64,000 nucleotides of DNA from Mycoplasma tullyi (GTDB lineage: Bacteria > Bacillota_I > Bacilli_A > Mycoplasmatales > Mycoplasmoidaceae). The notes under the pieces were generated by a model. That model did not search any database, was not told where the DNA came from, and saw only the letters and a program-made list of their open reading frames with translations. Every line of letters starts with the position of its first letter. The stretch's first letter is position 1. Both the position numbers and the translations under genes were made by a program. The DNA is taken from positions 186,001 to 250,000 of the forward strand of contig NZ_CP059674.1 of NCBI RefSeq assembly GCF_014068355.1, given 5' to 3'. Positions 1 through 11,864 of the stretch are shown in pieces.

Positions 1-357
1 CCTTCTAGAACACCAGCTTATCCAACTAATAGATCAACACTAAGACCTCAAAGTGACTTCTTAAGATTTAGAGAAGGTTATGGTTATGATTATGATCGAC
101 CATCAACTCAATACTACCGATCTAATTACGACACATATATTAGAGAAGTAAGAAGACCTACTAGATCACTAGGTATGATGGAAGCTGTTCCTTCACTAAG
201 ACCTAGACCACTACCTGCAAGAGCACTACCTCCAAGAGGACCAGCTAGAAGTGCTTATGGGGTTAGAAGGGTTTCTAGAATGCCTTCATTAGCTCCAAGG
301 GGTTACAACCAACAACCAAGAGTTAGAAGAGTACCAGTATCAAGAGGCTACTGATAA
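1..357 (+). CDS. 3' end of an Arg/Pro/Tyr-rich protein (partial)
   Basis: The reading frame is open from base 1 and ends at TAA 355-357, after a TGA (Trp) codon. The 118 visible residues are rich in Arg, Pro, Tyr and Ser, with short repeated themes such as RPRPLPARALPPRGPAR. No membrane segment or enzyme motif is visible. Such tails occur on mycoplasma terminal-organelle and adhesin-related proteins, and the position just upstream of mgc2/gapA suggests a cytoskeletal or attachment-organelle protein, perhaps of the HMW3/Hlp3 type; this is inference because the start is outside the window. Its stop codon overlaps the next ATG (TAATG), so the two genes are translationally coupled. Confidence 0.6.
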
Positions 358-1166
358 TGGATAAATCAAAAAATCACGCACTAGATTTTTTCATTAAGCA
401 TACTGATTATTCAGCTAATCAGGTGATTAGAATTGAACCGATTCATAATGGGTTCACTAATCAATCTTATTTAGTTGAAACTAATGATAAGAAAAAATAT
501 CAAGTCAGGTTTGCTTTAAATAATGAACTAGTTAGTCGAACTAATGAATATCAAGTAATCACCTTATTAAAAAATGACCTATTCATTTATTTTGATCAAT
601 CAACTGGTGATTGCATCAAAAAATGAATTGAAGGTCATGAAGTTGATTACTTTGATAAGACTAGGTTAGAAAATTTAGCTAAAGCAATTAAAAAAATTCA
701 TCAAACTGATCTAGGTAATAGTTCAATCTTACCGATTGACTATTACACTGGGATAGAAAATGCTAAATTAGCTACCAGACACAAAAAGCTTTATGTTTAT
801 CTAATTAATAAACATAAAGATCTAGAAAAACACTTAACCCATTCAGATCTGAATGCTCATAATATGTTGGTAGATGAACACAATCAGATCCACCTAATTG
901 ATTTTGAATGGTCAAGAATTAATAATGCTTATTTTGATCTAGCCAATATGGCTAGAGAATCATTAAACCTAGATCAAGCCTATTATTTAGTTGAGTGTTA
1001 TGGCGGGCTTGATCTAGAGATCTTTAATGAGTTCTTAATTGTTAGTTGTATCTTTGCATTAATCTGAACTTATAATATGACTCCTACCGATAAGATCTTA
1101 TCTTATCGTAAGAGTGTAGAAAAACGGTTAGATTATTATTTACAGTCTTTTGTAGTCAACTTATAA
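357..1166 (+). CDS. LicA/choline-kinase-like phosphotransferase
   Basis: The product has 269 aa. It carries the Brenner motif HSDLNAHNML (about residues 162-171) followed by a metal-binding IDFEWS, the catalytic pair of the aminoglycoside phosphotransferase/choline kinase fold. The N-terminal HNGFTNQSYLV resembles the nucleotide-binding loop of LicA-type kinases. The probable role is ATP-dependent phosphorylation of choline or another small hydroxyl substrate for lipid or glycolipid synthesis; the substrate cannot be told from sequence. Two UGA codons are read as Trp. The ATG overlaps the stop of the preceding gene. The next gene, mgc2, has its own upstream AT-rich promoter region. Confidence 0.75.
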
Positions 1167-1186
1167 AGATTCAAATTTTAAAATCG

Positions 1187-1192
1187 TATAAT
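1187..1192 (+). promoter_or_regulatory. Likely -10 box upstream of mgc2
   Basis: A TATAAT hexamer lies 67 bp before the mgc2 ATG in the only gap between the kinase and the adhesin cluster. No convincing -35 box is visible, which is common in mycoplasmas. Confidence 0.4.
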
Positions 1193-1258
1193 ATATATGA
1201 TCTGTAAATATAAAAAAGTTCATAAAAAAATTATGTTTAGTAATAATAGATAACAAAT

Positions 1259-2143
1259 ATGTTTAGTTTTAAAAAGTTAAAGTCCAAACTTGTTGGAGTT
1301 AGCTTTGTGTTCTCGGGTGTTGCCGTACTTGGAACCACAATCGGTCTAAGTAGTGAACACAAATACGAACATTCACCAACACTAGTCTTACATGATGGTG
1401 AATCTAACTCCGTTGGTCCTAGAAAAATTACATCCGAACCTTGGTTTTATCCAGTTGTAGGTGCAGGTGCAGGGTTGATTGTGGTTTCATTACTCTTAGG
1501 TTTAGGAATCGGGATTCCGATAGCTAAGAAAAAAGAAAGAATGATGATCCAAGAACGTGAAGAGCACCAAAGGATGGTTGAGTCGCTTGGAATGATTCAA
1601 GAAGAAAACAAAACTGAAGCAGTTGAAACTACTGCTGCATTACCAAGTGAAGAAGCTAATGTTAGTGAACCTACTCAAACATCAAGTGTAGAAGCAGTCA
1701 CTCCTCAACTAGGTGTTGGTCAACCTGGATTTAATCAACCACAGATGGCTCCTCAATTTGGTGCAAACCCTCAACAAAGAATGAATCCGCAAGGATTTGG
1801 TGCTCCAATGGGACCTAACCCAATGGGTCAAATGCCTCCACGACCAGGGTTTCCTAACCAAATGGGTCAAATGCCCCCAAGACCAGGGTTTCCAAACCAA
1901 ATGCCTAACCAAATGGGCGGTATGCCCCCAAGACCAGGCTTCCCGCCTAACCAAATGGGACAAATGCCCCCAAGACCAGGTTTCAGACCACAACCTGGTG
2001 CGCCTAATCAAATGGGCAATCAACCAGGACCTGGTTTTCAAGGTCCACCCAATGGTCCTAGAATGAACTTCCCTAACCAGGGAATGAATCAAGGAATGCC
2101 AGGACCAAGACCTGGTTTTCCACCACAAAATGGACCTAGATAA
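1259..2143 (+). CDS. mgc2: Cytadhesin MGC2
   Basis: The 294-aa product matches the M. gallisepticum cytadhesin MGC2 as I recall it, a homologue of M. pneumoniae P30. Residues 9-28 form a signal/membrane segment, and residues about 62-90 form a second hydrophobic span rich in Gly. The C-terminal half (about 155-294) is a Pro/Asn/Gln/Met/Gly-rich domain made of imperfect repeats of NQMGQMPPRPGFP. P30-type proteins sit at the tip of the attachment organelle and are needed for adherence. The repeats make this a length-variable locus used in strain typing. It is first in line before gapA, from which it is separated by 161 bp. Confidence 0.93.
   Translation: MFSFKKLKSKLVGVSFVFSGVAVLGTTIGLSSEHKYEHSPTLVLHDGESNSVGPRKITSEPWFYPVVGAGAGLIVVSLLLGLGIGIPIAKKKERMMIQEREEHQRMVESLGMIQEENKTEAVETTAALPSEEANVSEPTQTSSVEAVTPQLGVGQPGFNQPQMAPQFGANPQQRMNPQGFGAPMGPNPMGQMPPRPGFPNQMGQMPPRPGFPNQMPNQMGGMPPRPGFPPNQMGQMPPRPGFRPQPGAPNQMGNQPGPGFQGPPNGPRMNFPNQGMNQGMPGPRPGFPPQNGPR
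1800..2128 (+). repeat. In-gene repeat region of mgc2 (PPRPGFP units)
   Basis: Imperfect direct repeats of about 36-45 bp encode NQMGQMPPRPGFP-like units several times in succession. They code for the proline-rich surface tail and would favour slippage or recombination that changes repeat number in frame. Confidence 0.8.
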
Positions 2144-2304
2144 AACAATAAAAAACCAAATATTAATCTTATCAACTAAAATAATAAAGATATTTAGACC
2201 AAAATATTATTATTAAATCCTTATAAACTTTTTATAATTTATATAATGATTACCAAAGCTTTAGATAACCTAAATATTTGTTAACATAGTAAAGAATTGA
2301 AATC

Positions 2305-5300
2305 GTGAAAAAACTTATTTTTAAATTATCAGTCGGAATAACTCCTCTTGCCTTAATTGGTTTAGGTAGTTTTGGATTAGCACTTCATGGTGCTAAGCCA
2401 AATAATTTTAAACCAGTTAACCAAGCAGATGAAATGGCTAATGGCCAATCTAAACTTTTAGAAAAAGCTAGAAGATGAAGAAACTCTAACTTTACCTCAC
2501 TTTCAGTTGATGGTTCTAATGCTGGAGCATTAGTTTTAACTGGAACTAAATCAATTAGCAGAATTGATTTATATGGTAACGTACTTTGAACGTTTGATCC
2601 TAGTAATAGTGATCTAACTAACAAAGTAGGGTTTTATGATTCTAACAACCGTTTAACACCTTTCTCAGGTAGTACAGACTTTAATGTTAGTGATCTAAGC
2701 TCTAAAACAGTGGTAGAAGCTACCCAAGATCAAGAAGATCCTAATGTGTTCTACTTATTATTAATTCCAGATGCTGCAGTTGCTCAAGAACAAAAGACTA
2801 AAGATCAAGTATTTGAAAATTATTATATGGCGGACCCTACACCTGTTGCACCTGTAGCTGGCGGTGAAACTGGAGCTCAAGGTGGTGAAGCTGGAGGAGC
2901 AGGAGCTCCTGCAGCAGCTGCTGGAGCGGCTGCTGTACCTGGAGTTGGTGGACCTGCTGCAAGATCAGCGAGTTCAGTTACTAGACTTGTAGAAGATGGT
3001 GATACAGGAATGGCTGGAATGACACCTGGTTCTGCTACACAAAACATGGTTATAGGTTATGAAGATCCTACTAACATGATCCCTAAACCTAAAATGTTAT
3101 TAGATAGTTCTGAAGATTATCAAACTATTAATGCTAACAAATCTTACAGCAGCATTAACGCTCAAAAGAATTTACAAGGTGTTATTGTAAAAGTTAACGA
3201 AAATTTATTTAATGCTGAAAATCCTTACGCAATTGAAAACATGGCTTTCATTACGCCTAAGGATATGGTTGATAATTACCCATCAACTTGAAAACAAGGT
3301 TCTAGTAACGGTAAGATGTCTAACGTTACTAAATTCTATCAACATGATAATCCTATGGCTCAAGATAATCTATCTTTCAGAGCTAAATACTTCCCTGCAC
3401 GATTACAAACTCAAATTAATACACCTTTAGTTGATAGTTCATTCTCACCATATGAACACCCTGAATGATATGAAGGTGATCAATTCGTAATGCCTTGGAT
3501 GCAATACATTACTAACTTAGGTGGTCTATATGCTAAAGATGGTATGGTATACCTATTTGGTGGTAATGGTACTTGAGTTAATAATGAAAGTGCATTAAGT
3601 ATTGGGGTATTTAGAACTAGATTTGAATCTAGAACTGCTGATGCTCCTGGTAAAGTTAAAACTGTAGGTTATCCTTATGGTGTACTATTATCAGCAATTT
3701 CATCTGATGCTGCTAGAAACCAATCTCCAAGTCTTGCAGGTTTAGGGCAAGACCCTGGTTATCACTTTGTACCTAGATTAGCTGTTGGTGGGGTAAGTTC
3801 ACCTAAAGGTGCTAATGGTAATATCTTCTTAGGTTCAGCAATTACTTGAGGAACTAATGGTGGTAATATCTTAGATACTAAATGAGACAGTCCAACTGTG
3901 ATGAGAAATGCGCCGACTACTTTCGTTACTGTAAATAATATGGGAACAGTAGTTTCAACCGGTACAACAACTGGAAATCAAGCAAATACAAATGGTATGC
4001 CAATGCCCACTGGTGACGGAAATGAAGCTGTTCCGGCTAGATGATCAAACTCATACGATTACAACTCAACTAGATTTGCTGCACTAATCAGCAAACCTGC
4101 TGGTGGTAACACTAAACAAGTTGAATCATTATTTACGACTGCACTTAAATTAGATACATTAAATTCTTTACCTGATCAATTTACTCAACAAAATAACGTA
4201 TTCTTTAGTTATGCAATGTTAGATGGTCGTCAATGAAGTCTTGGTACTCACAAAGACAGTTCTTGATTAACAACTAATATGCTTAATAACTTCACTGCTA
4301 ATACTCAAGCACAATTAGGTACTACTAGTGAAAACGCTAATCCAAGAAACGTACTAAACGCTTTAACAACTGCTAAAGGGTTTGATCGAAGAGATATTGG
4401 TAATGTAGTTTATACATTCTCTAATAACACTAATAATTACACTTATTACTATCAAGTTGGTAGCACGATTACAACTTGACCAGAAGTTGGTGTAAATTAT
4501 AAGACTAGTGCTAATATTAATTTCTATGGTTTAACTAGAACTGATTTTGGTAGTGTGACTCAAGTTCCAAGTCAAGACAACAACCAATCTGCTTCTAAAC
4601 TAAACGGTGCTTACTTATCATCTACAGGTGATTCAGCTGGTTGATACAACGGTTCAATCTATGTTAAACAAGCTAACTTCACACCAAGTAGTCAAGGTTA
4701 TACTTGACAAGACTTCAAAGGTTTAACAACTACAGCTAGTAATGCAGTTATTTCTAACTGATCTAAAGCTGGATATAGTATTAGACCAGATGATGATACA
4801 GTATTTAGTGTTTCTAAGATTCCTTTTGATAAACAAATTGATGCTGCGATTAATGTAAGATCACTTGATAGTTACTACGTACAATTACAAGGTGATACTT
4901 CAGTAAACTCTGTAGCAAGACTTAGTCCTGAATCAACTGCTTTAGCACTAAACAATACTAGAATTACTAACCCATTAACTAACCGTGATGATGTAATTGG
5001 ACAAGGTGCTTTTGTAAGTAGAAATGATATTCCATCATCATTCTTTGAAAACAAGATTAATGATCTTGTTACTGAACAAGATGGTGTTGAAGTATTAGAT
5101 CCTAAGTTTATTAACTCTATTTATAGATACACCCCTCCTCAAAACAATCCTGATATTAAATTAAGATTATTAGTAATTGATCGTTCAAGAGCTACTAATG
5201 ACTTCATTAAGTTATTACCTCAAGTAAAAGTTGATGGTCAATTCGTGGCTGTTCCACAAGCTAACAGTGTGTTTGTATCAGACCAAGAATTTACTGGATT

Positions 5301-5703
5301 TAATGCATTACCTGGTTATGTCTTACCAGTAGCGATCTCAATTCCGATCATTATTATTGCATTAGCATTAGCTTTAGGTTTAGGGGTTGGTATTCCGATG
5401 TCGCAAAACCGTAAGATGTTAAAACAAGGATTTGCGATTTCAAACAAAAAAGTTGATATCCTTACAACTGCAGTTGGTAGTGTGTTTAAACAAATTATTA
5501 ATAGAACTTCTGTTACCAACATTAAGAAAACTCCACAAATGCTTCAAGCTAATAAGAAAGCTGGACCAGCTAAACCAGCTAGTGCTTCTTCACCTGCTGC
5601 CAAAAAACCGGCTTCACCAGCTAAACCATCTGCACCAGGATCAAAACCAGCAGCACCAGCTAAACCAAAAGCTCCAGCAGCTCCAACTAAGAAAGTTGAA
5701 TAA
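2305..5703 (+). CDS. gapA: Primary cytadhesin GapA
   Basis: The 1132-aa product is the P1-like primary cytadhesin. I read the frame through and found only TGA (Trp) codons, so the gene is intact with no phase-off frameshift. The GTG start at 2305 gives a signal sequence KLSVGITPLALIGLGSFGLAL directly after the basic residues. A Gly/Ala-rich low-complexity insert covers about residues 182-220. A C-terminal membrane span lies at about 1005-1032, followed by a short cytoplasmic tail of about 100 residues rich in Ala, Pro and Lys. GapA works together with CrmA in cytadherence and virulence in M. gallisepticum. crmA begins 23 bp downstream, which indicates co-transcription. Confidence 0.95.
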
Positions 5704-5726
5704 TTGAAGGTAATATATTAAAAGTT

Positions 5727-8700
5727 ATGAATATTTCTAAAAAACTTAAAAGTTATACATTAATAGGTGGATTAGCTGTATTAGGAACGCTTGGTTCTGC
5801 TAGCTTTGGTTTCAAACAAGCAGAAAAGTCTTATGATAACCCTCAATTAGTTAATCAAGCTAAAGAATTAGATGCAGGCTCAATTCGACTTAATGGTCTT
5901 GGACAAAACGGTTCTTTATTCAACACCGTTTTAAGAGATGTTGATGATAACTTCATTACATCTGTAGATGGAACGATCGTTAAATTAGATAGTTTTACTA
6001 AACCATTATATGGTTTAGATCTAAGTGATGATTTTGCGGGTTATAAAGTTAAGCAAATTGTTGCAGATTATACAACTAGTAGAAACCGCTTTGATCAAAG
6101 ACAAACAAGAGCTTATTATGCTTTGTTAGTTAATGATGATGCAAATGTTCATTTAAAGAGAATTAATCAAAATCCTAATCGAATTGGTACTTCTAATAAT
6201 AATTCAAAATACGTAATTGGTGGAGTTGATAATCCTGCTCACGTAATTAGATTTACTGATGATGGAACTAAACTTAACTTTACTAAGCAAACTCAAGGTG
6301 AAATCGTTAATGATTTCATTTTAGATGCTCCGTTATTACCTAAAGATTTAGCTCCAGATTGATATAACTTATATATTCAAAGACAGATCTTACCCAACGA
6401 CGTAAACACTGCAGTTGTTCCTTGACCTGTTGGAAGAGTGAGCGGTAATAGTGCAACTGATGGATCATTTGATTTTGGTAACGGTGTAATTGGAACAATG
6501 GATCCCATTGCTGCATCTAAAACTCCAACTAGTGATCAGTCGATGATGTTTGATTCATCTAAAGCTCCTAGTTCTATGAATAGATACGATTCTGAATTAA
6601 ACGTTAAACACAGAATTAAAACATCATTTGAATTAGATGAAAAATTCGTTTATCCTGAATGAACTGGAACTGAAAAGAATGATAATCTAACAAGATTAGC
6701 AACAGCACCTACTAGTAGCAATAGAGATTTAAATAATTATTACAATCTTAATATCCCGGGAACTCCTAATGTAACTTTAAAAGAAGACTCAGTTAACGTA
6801 TTTTCAAGATTATACTTAAACTCAGTTAACTCTTTATCATTCATTGGTGATAGTATTTATATCTTTGGTACTTCTGATTTACCATCATTATGATACTATG
6901 CATTCCCTACTAGATTGTCTGATTTAACTACTTTAAATCAAGTTAAAGCTAATGATGCTGAAGCTTCAGCTACAGACTCTGGAACAATAACTAATGGGAA
7001 TATGGCTACTGCTGGTGCGACAGCTGCTGATGGTGCAGGTGCTGGAGCTGGAACTGTAACACAACCTGCAACTGGAGACGCTGCAGCTAACACAACAGTT
7101 GCTAACCCTATCTTAAGCACTTTCCGTAGTTTTGGAATTGATAGCAAACCAACTTCTGTTAACAAAATTGATGAAACCAATTGAGCAGATCCTAACGTTA
7201 TTGAAGCTAGAATATATGCTGAATATAGATTAGGGATTTCAAATGAAATTTCTGAAGTAAATGCTGGTCGATTTATTGCTAACACAATTGGTGGTGTAGG
7301 ATTTACATCAACGGGTTCAAGAGTAGTTTTAAGAGCTTCATTTAACGGTGGACAACCAACTGGAACTTTCCAACCTTTCTTATACGTATTTGGTTACTTA
7401 GGTTACCAACAAACTAGATTCGGTGATTTCTGATACGGACAATACAAATTATTAAACAACAGCCCTTACGACGTATTAGATGCTGCAAGAGCTGCTACTA
7501 ACCCTGATCTTTCTAGAAGAAACTCATTAACTTATCCAACTAACGGTGGATTTTTAACTGAGGCTGGTGCGAGAAACTTCTCTAACACTCCATATTTAAG
7601 ACAAACAGGTGAAGGATCAGCAAATCGTGCGATCTTCCAATCTGCTTATGCTGACAGTACTTATCAATACATTCAATCTGTTTTAGGATTTGATGGGATT
7701 AGAAACAACCTAAACGTTGGTGTTAAAGCAACCAGTTTCTTAAACTCTAATAGACCTGATGCAAACGGTCAAGAAATGGTTGTTGCATCAACTTATCTAA
7801 GATCACAAATCGGATTAGCTAGAACATCTGGTATGGCTGGTGCTCAACAATTTGGTACTACCCACCAAACTATCTCTGTATCACCTGGTGATCAGTTCTC
7901 ATCTATTAAAAACATTAGAACAATCATTCCAGGTAATGGATTATGATACTTCATCTTTACTAATGATGCTAAGAAATCAAGTGTTTATACATTAAGATTA
8001 CCTGATTCAAGCAACCCTAATGCTTCAAGTTCATTCAGTCCAACTAGTTTAATTGATGTTAATGAGATAGGTGTAATCTTACCATTATTAGATAACTCAT
8101 TCTATGCTGTAGATAATTCTGGTAAAGTTGAACTATTCTCTGCTAATCCTGGTTCTCCTGGATCATTTACTGAAGTAAGTACATTTAACTCTAATTTATC
8201 TGATATTGCCTTCCAAGGTTCTGGTGCAAGATATACATCTGATTTCTGAGGAACTATTCAATTCAAATCTGATGAATTCTTAATTCAAAATGGATTTACT
8301 AGTCAGATTGCTAGAAACTTTGTAACTAACCAAAGTTTCTTAAACAGTTTAGTTGACTTTACTCCTGGTAATGCTGGTGCTGAATATCGTGTTGTAGTTG
8401 ATCCTAATGGTAATTTAACAAACCAAAGTTTACCTCTTAAAGTTCAAATCAAATACTTAGATGGTAAGTTCTATGATGCTAGATTAAAGAACAATAATTT
8501 AGTAACCTTCTCTTATAATAACTTTGCTGCACTTCCTACTTGAGTTGTGCCTACAGCAATTGGTAGTACTTTAGGGATCCTTGCAATCATGATCATCTTA
8601 GGATTAGCAATCGGTATTCCACTAAGAGCTCAAAGAAAATTACAAGACAAAGGGTTCAAAACAACCTTCAAAAAAGTTGATACTCTGACTGCTGCGGTTG

Positions 8701-8924
8701 GTTCAGTTTACAAGAAGATTATTACTCAAACTGCTAACGTTAAGAAAAAACCTGCTGCTTTAGGTTCTGGTAAAGCGGGTGCTGCTAAACCTGGTGCAAA
8801 ACCAGCAGCCAAACCATCAGCAGCTAAACCAAGCGCTGCTGCTAAACCAGCTGCTAAACCAGCTGCTAAACCAGCTGCTCCTGCTAAACCAAGTGCTCCT
8901 AAACCAGCTGCTCCAAAAAAATAA
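5727..8924 (+). CDS. crmA: Cytadherence-related molecule CrmA
   Basis: The 1065-aa product is the second protein of the gapA operon and is required together with GapA for adherence in M. gallisepticum. The frame is intact apart from TGA Trp codons. It has an N-terminal membrane segment at residues about 10-30, a Gly/Ala/Thr-rich insert at about 416-456, a C-terminal membrane span at about 941-970 (GILAIMIILGLAIGIPL), and a Lys/Ala/Pro tail (about 1010-1065) built of AAKP repeats. The topology matches GapA: a large external domain, one span and a basic low-complexity cytoplasmic tail. Confidence 0.93.
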
Positions 8925-8954
8925 AAAATAAAACTTCTTAGTTTTTAAAAAAAT

Positions 8955-9005
8955 AACCTCCCTGGAACTGATATAGCTTAACACCTATATCAAAAAAGGG
9001 TGGTT
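8955..9005 (+). promoter_or_regulatory. Two-level stem-loop between crmA and crmB
   Basis: AACCTCCC (8955-8962) can pair with GGGTGGTT (8998-9005) with one mismatch, and inside it GATATAG (8970-8976) pairs perfectly with CTATATC (8985-8991). A TGTTTTATG stretch follows with only a short T run. It may be a partial terminator or an mRNA processing or stability element that reduces crmB/crmC expression relative to gapA/crmA. No transcript data are visible here. Confidence 0.45.
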
Positions 9006-9086
9006 GTTTTATGTATAATAATTACATAGTCAATTTACTTATAAATATAAGTAAATAACCAATATAGTTATCATTTAAAAAAGATA

Positions 9087-11858
9087 ATGCTAAAAGCTCA
9101 TATCAAAAGATCGCTTATTCTTTTTATTATCTTGCTAATGAGTGTGATTAGTTTGGTTTTTGTTGGTCTTTTTAATATTAAAAGACCAACAACAAACCAA
9201 GTAAAATTGATTAATCAATCAACTAATCTAATTACCAATCAACCTAGTGATCAAGTAATAAGAAGATTTTCATTAGATACGATTAGATGAAATGCTAATG
9301 CTAATTTTTCATCATCTCATACAAGAGATGGGGGATTGTTAGTAATTGCAGCTGATGGGCAATTAGAAAAGATTGATAGCTTTGGTTATTTAAAATGAAG
9401 ACTTAATCTAAGAAATATTAATGCACTAGCTAGTGTTGATGATAATAACAATCTAGTTTATAGTGATAATCGAATTGTATTAAAACCACTAGACCCTGCT
9501 TTTTTAAATAGTATTTCTAAAAAAGTGGTAGCTGAAGCGATTCAGTCTAAAGAAGATCCAACGATTTATTATGTATTAGCTGTAAGTGATCAGATCTTAA
9601 ATAATGATGTTAAAGATCAATTATTTAGTTTTCAGCAATTAGCTACTGATCTATCTTCTCAAGGTGTAGTACTAAAACTAAAAGAAGATCCAACTCAGAT
9701 CAATGATCCGGTTGGGATCATTGATTATGCAACGATCTCACCAACTGATTTAACTAAAAACTACCCTACTAGTTGAAAAACTAATACGTTATCCTTATAT
9801 GGTAGTAGTGGTAGTTTTACTAAAGCTGATCATCCTTCTTGGTTTAGTAATGATTCTAATTTTATCTCATTACCATGGTTACAATATATTACTAATTTAG
9901 CTAATCTTTATGAATATAAAGATAATCTCTTTATCTTTGGTGGGAATGGTAATTGGATTAATAACGATCAAGCTGATCGTAAGCAAGCAGCTAAATATTT
10001 ATCTATAGGTGTATTTAGGATTAAGTTTCATAAAAATTTAGCTACTCGACCAACTGTAACAGGTTATCCTTATGCTTATTTATTAAGTTCATTAACGTCT
10101 AATGATCCTGATACTAGAAAATTACTATTAGGACAAAATAGTAATTATACGTTAGTACCAAGGATTGCAGTTGGAGGGGTAAAACAAGGATTAGGTCCAA
10201 ATAAGAATAGTGTATTCTTATTTGGGAGTATTACTACAGGTTTAAGTAATACTGATGATGTAAACCAAGTGGTATTAAATTCACCTAATTATTCCACTGA
10301 GCAATTGGCTAGACTTAACACTTTAACCTCAACCCCACTTAGTGCTAATAATGCGTTAAAAAACTCGGTTGGTCCAAGAGCACTAATTGGGTTATTCTTT
10401 AATTTAGATGATCTAATTAATTTGCCTGATCAGATTGATCAGTCAAATATCAGTAGTACGTATTATCTAAATCAAAACTCTTATCCGTTTAGATTAATAG
10501 CACCTTGAACAACAAGTGTTGCTCAACCTAATATTGATGCTTTAAATGTTGCTAGTAATAATAAATCAATAACTGGAACATTATTTAATTTAACAATCCG
10601 TCATGGGTTTAGAGAAAACGATCTTGGTGGTTTAATTCAGCTTGATGATAATAGTTATGGGGTTGCAATCGGTCCATATATCTTAAGACTTTATTTACCT
10701 TCATTAAATCGGACGATCGCCACTAAACCTAACTGGTTATATCGATTATCTAGTACTGATTTTATTACCTTTGATATTAACAGCCCCCTAAACTTTGATC
10801 CGATCTTTAGTTTTAAAGATTTTAGGGGCATTGGGGTTGTTCATAGTAATAAATCTTATTTATTTAGTTTATTTGCTCCTAATTCATTAATTACCACCAC
10901 ACCAAAGTTGTATTATTCAACTTTTAGTGATCAAATGAATAGTAATCCCAACTTTGATGTGATGATGATTAATAAAACTAATGGGATCTTGCAGTTTATT
11001 AACCGCGATGGGTTAGCGCTACAAAACACTGACTTCTCATTTAATCTTTATTCAGTCAATAATGATGATCTACAAGATAACGGGATTGTTAATCCCGTTA
11101 CGCAACGCGTTAAATTTTTAGGGAGTGGTAGTTTTAATCAAGCTAAGAAGCTTGATTTAATCAGTACTAGTTTAAATGATCTATTTGAATTAGATAATAA
11201 TGAAACGATCCTAAAACCAGATCGGATTAAACAGATCTATAATTATTTTCCACCTAGTAATGATCAAGATTATCAATTAAAATTAAAAGTAATTAATCTT
11301 AACTATGATCAAGGAACTTTTAAGTTAGTTCCTTATGTGTTTGATAAACTAACTAATGATTATCAGATCATCCCTGATCATAGTAATGGCTTAACAACTA
11401 ATGATAGTTTTCTAAGTTTTAAGAAATCAATCGGAATTGATGAGATCTATTTATATGTTGGTATTGGAGTACCAATCGTAATCTTATTAGTTAGTCTTGG
11501 ATTAATGACACTAGTTGGAATGGCGCTAGTAAGAGAACGTAAACGATTGATTAGATCGTTTAGAACCAATAATCTTAAAGTTGATGGTTTAGTTTTATCA
11601 ATTGGTTCGGTGTTTAAATCGTTGATCCATTCTTCAAAACGATTTAAACGGTTGTTGGCTAGTGATAAAAATGAAACAGCACAAAAACAACTTGATCAAA
11701 AAGTTACTCATTCTACATCACCAATTAATAACCAGCAAACGCCAAATAATCCCAACCAACCATTTAACCCAAATCAAAACAACCAAGGACGGGTTAATTT
11801 CTCAAACCTAAGAGATTACAAAGCTAAAACCAAAATGATCAGTGAAGATGAATACTAG
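9087..11858 (+). CDS. crmB: CrmB, GapA-like cytadherence-related protein
   Basis: The product has 923 aa. An N-terminal span (about residues 8-30), a large extracellular domain, a C-terminal span (about 788-815) and an Asn/Gln/Pro-rich tail repeat the GapA architecture. Local matches to GapA include the segment ending in FGGNGNW (GapA FGGNGTW) after an xQYITNL motif, and NYPTSWK (GapA NYPSTWK), so it is a GapA paralogue. The frame is intact with UGA as Trp. The gene lies 162 bp after crmA, behind a stem-loop, and 6 bp before crmC. The precise role is not established from sequence, but it is probably another adhesin or accessory. Confidence 0.85.
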
Positions 11859-11864
11859 ATAGAA

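Noticed and set aside
1709-2128. Long minus-strand open frame across mgc2
   Set aside because: It is composed of Trp/Ser/His/Arg repeats that mirror the mgc2 Pro/Gln repeats; the plus-strand protein matches a known adhesin.
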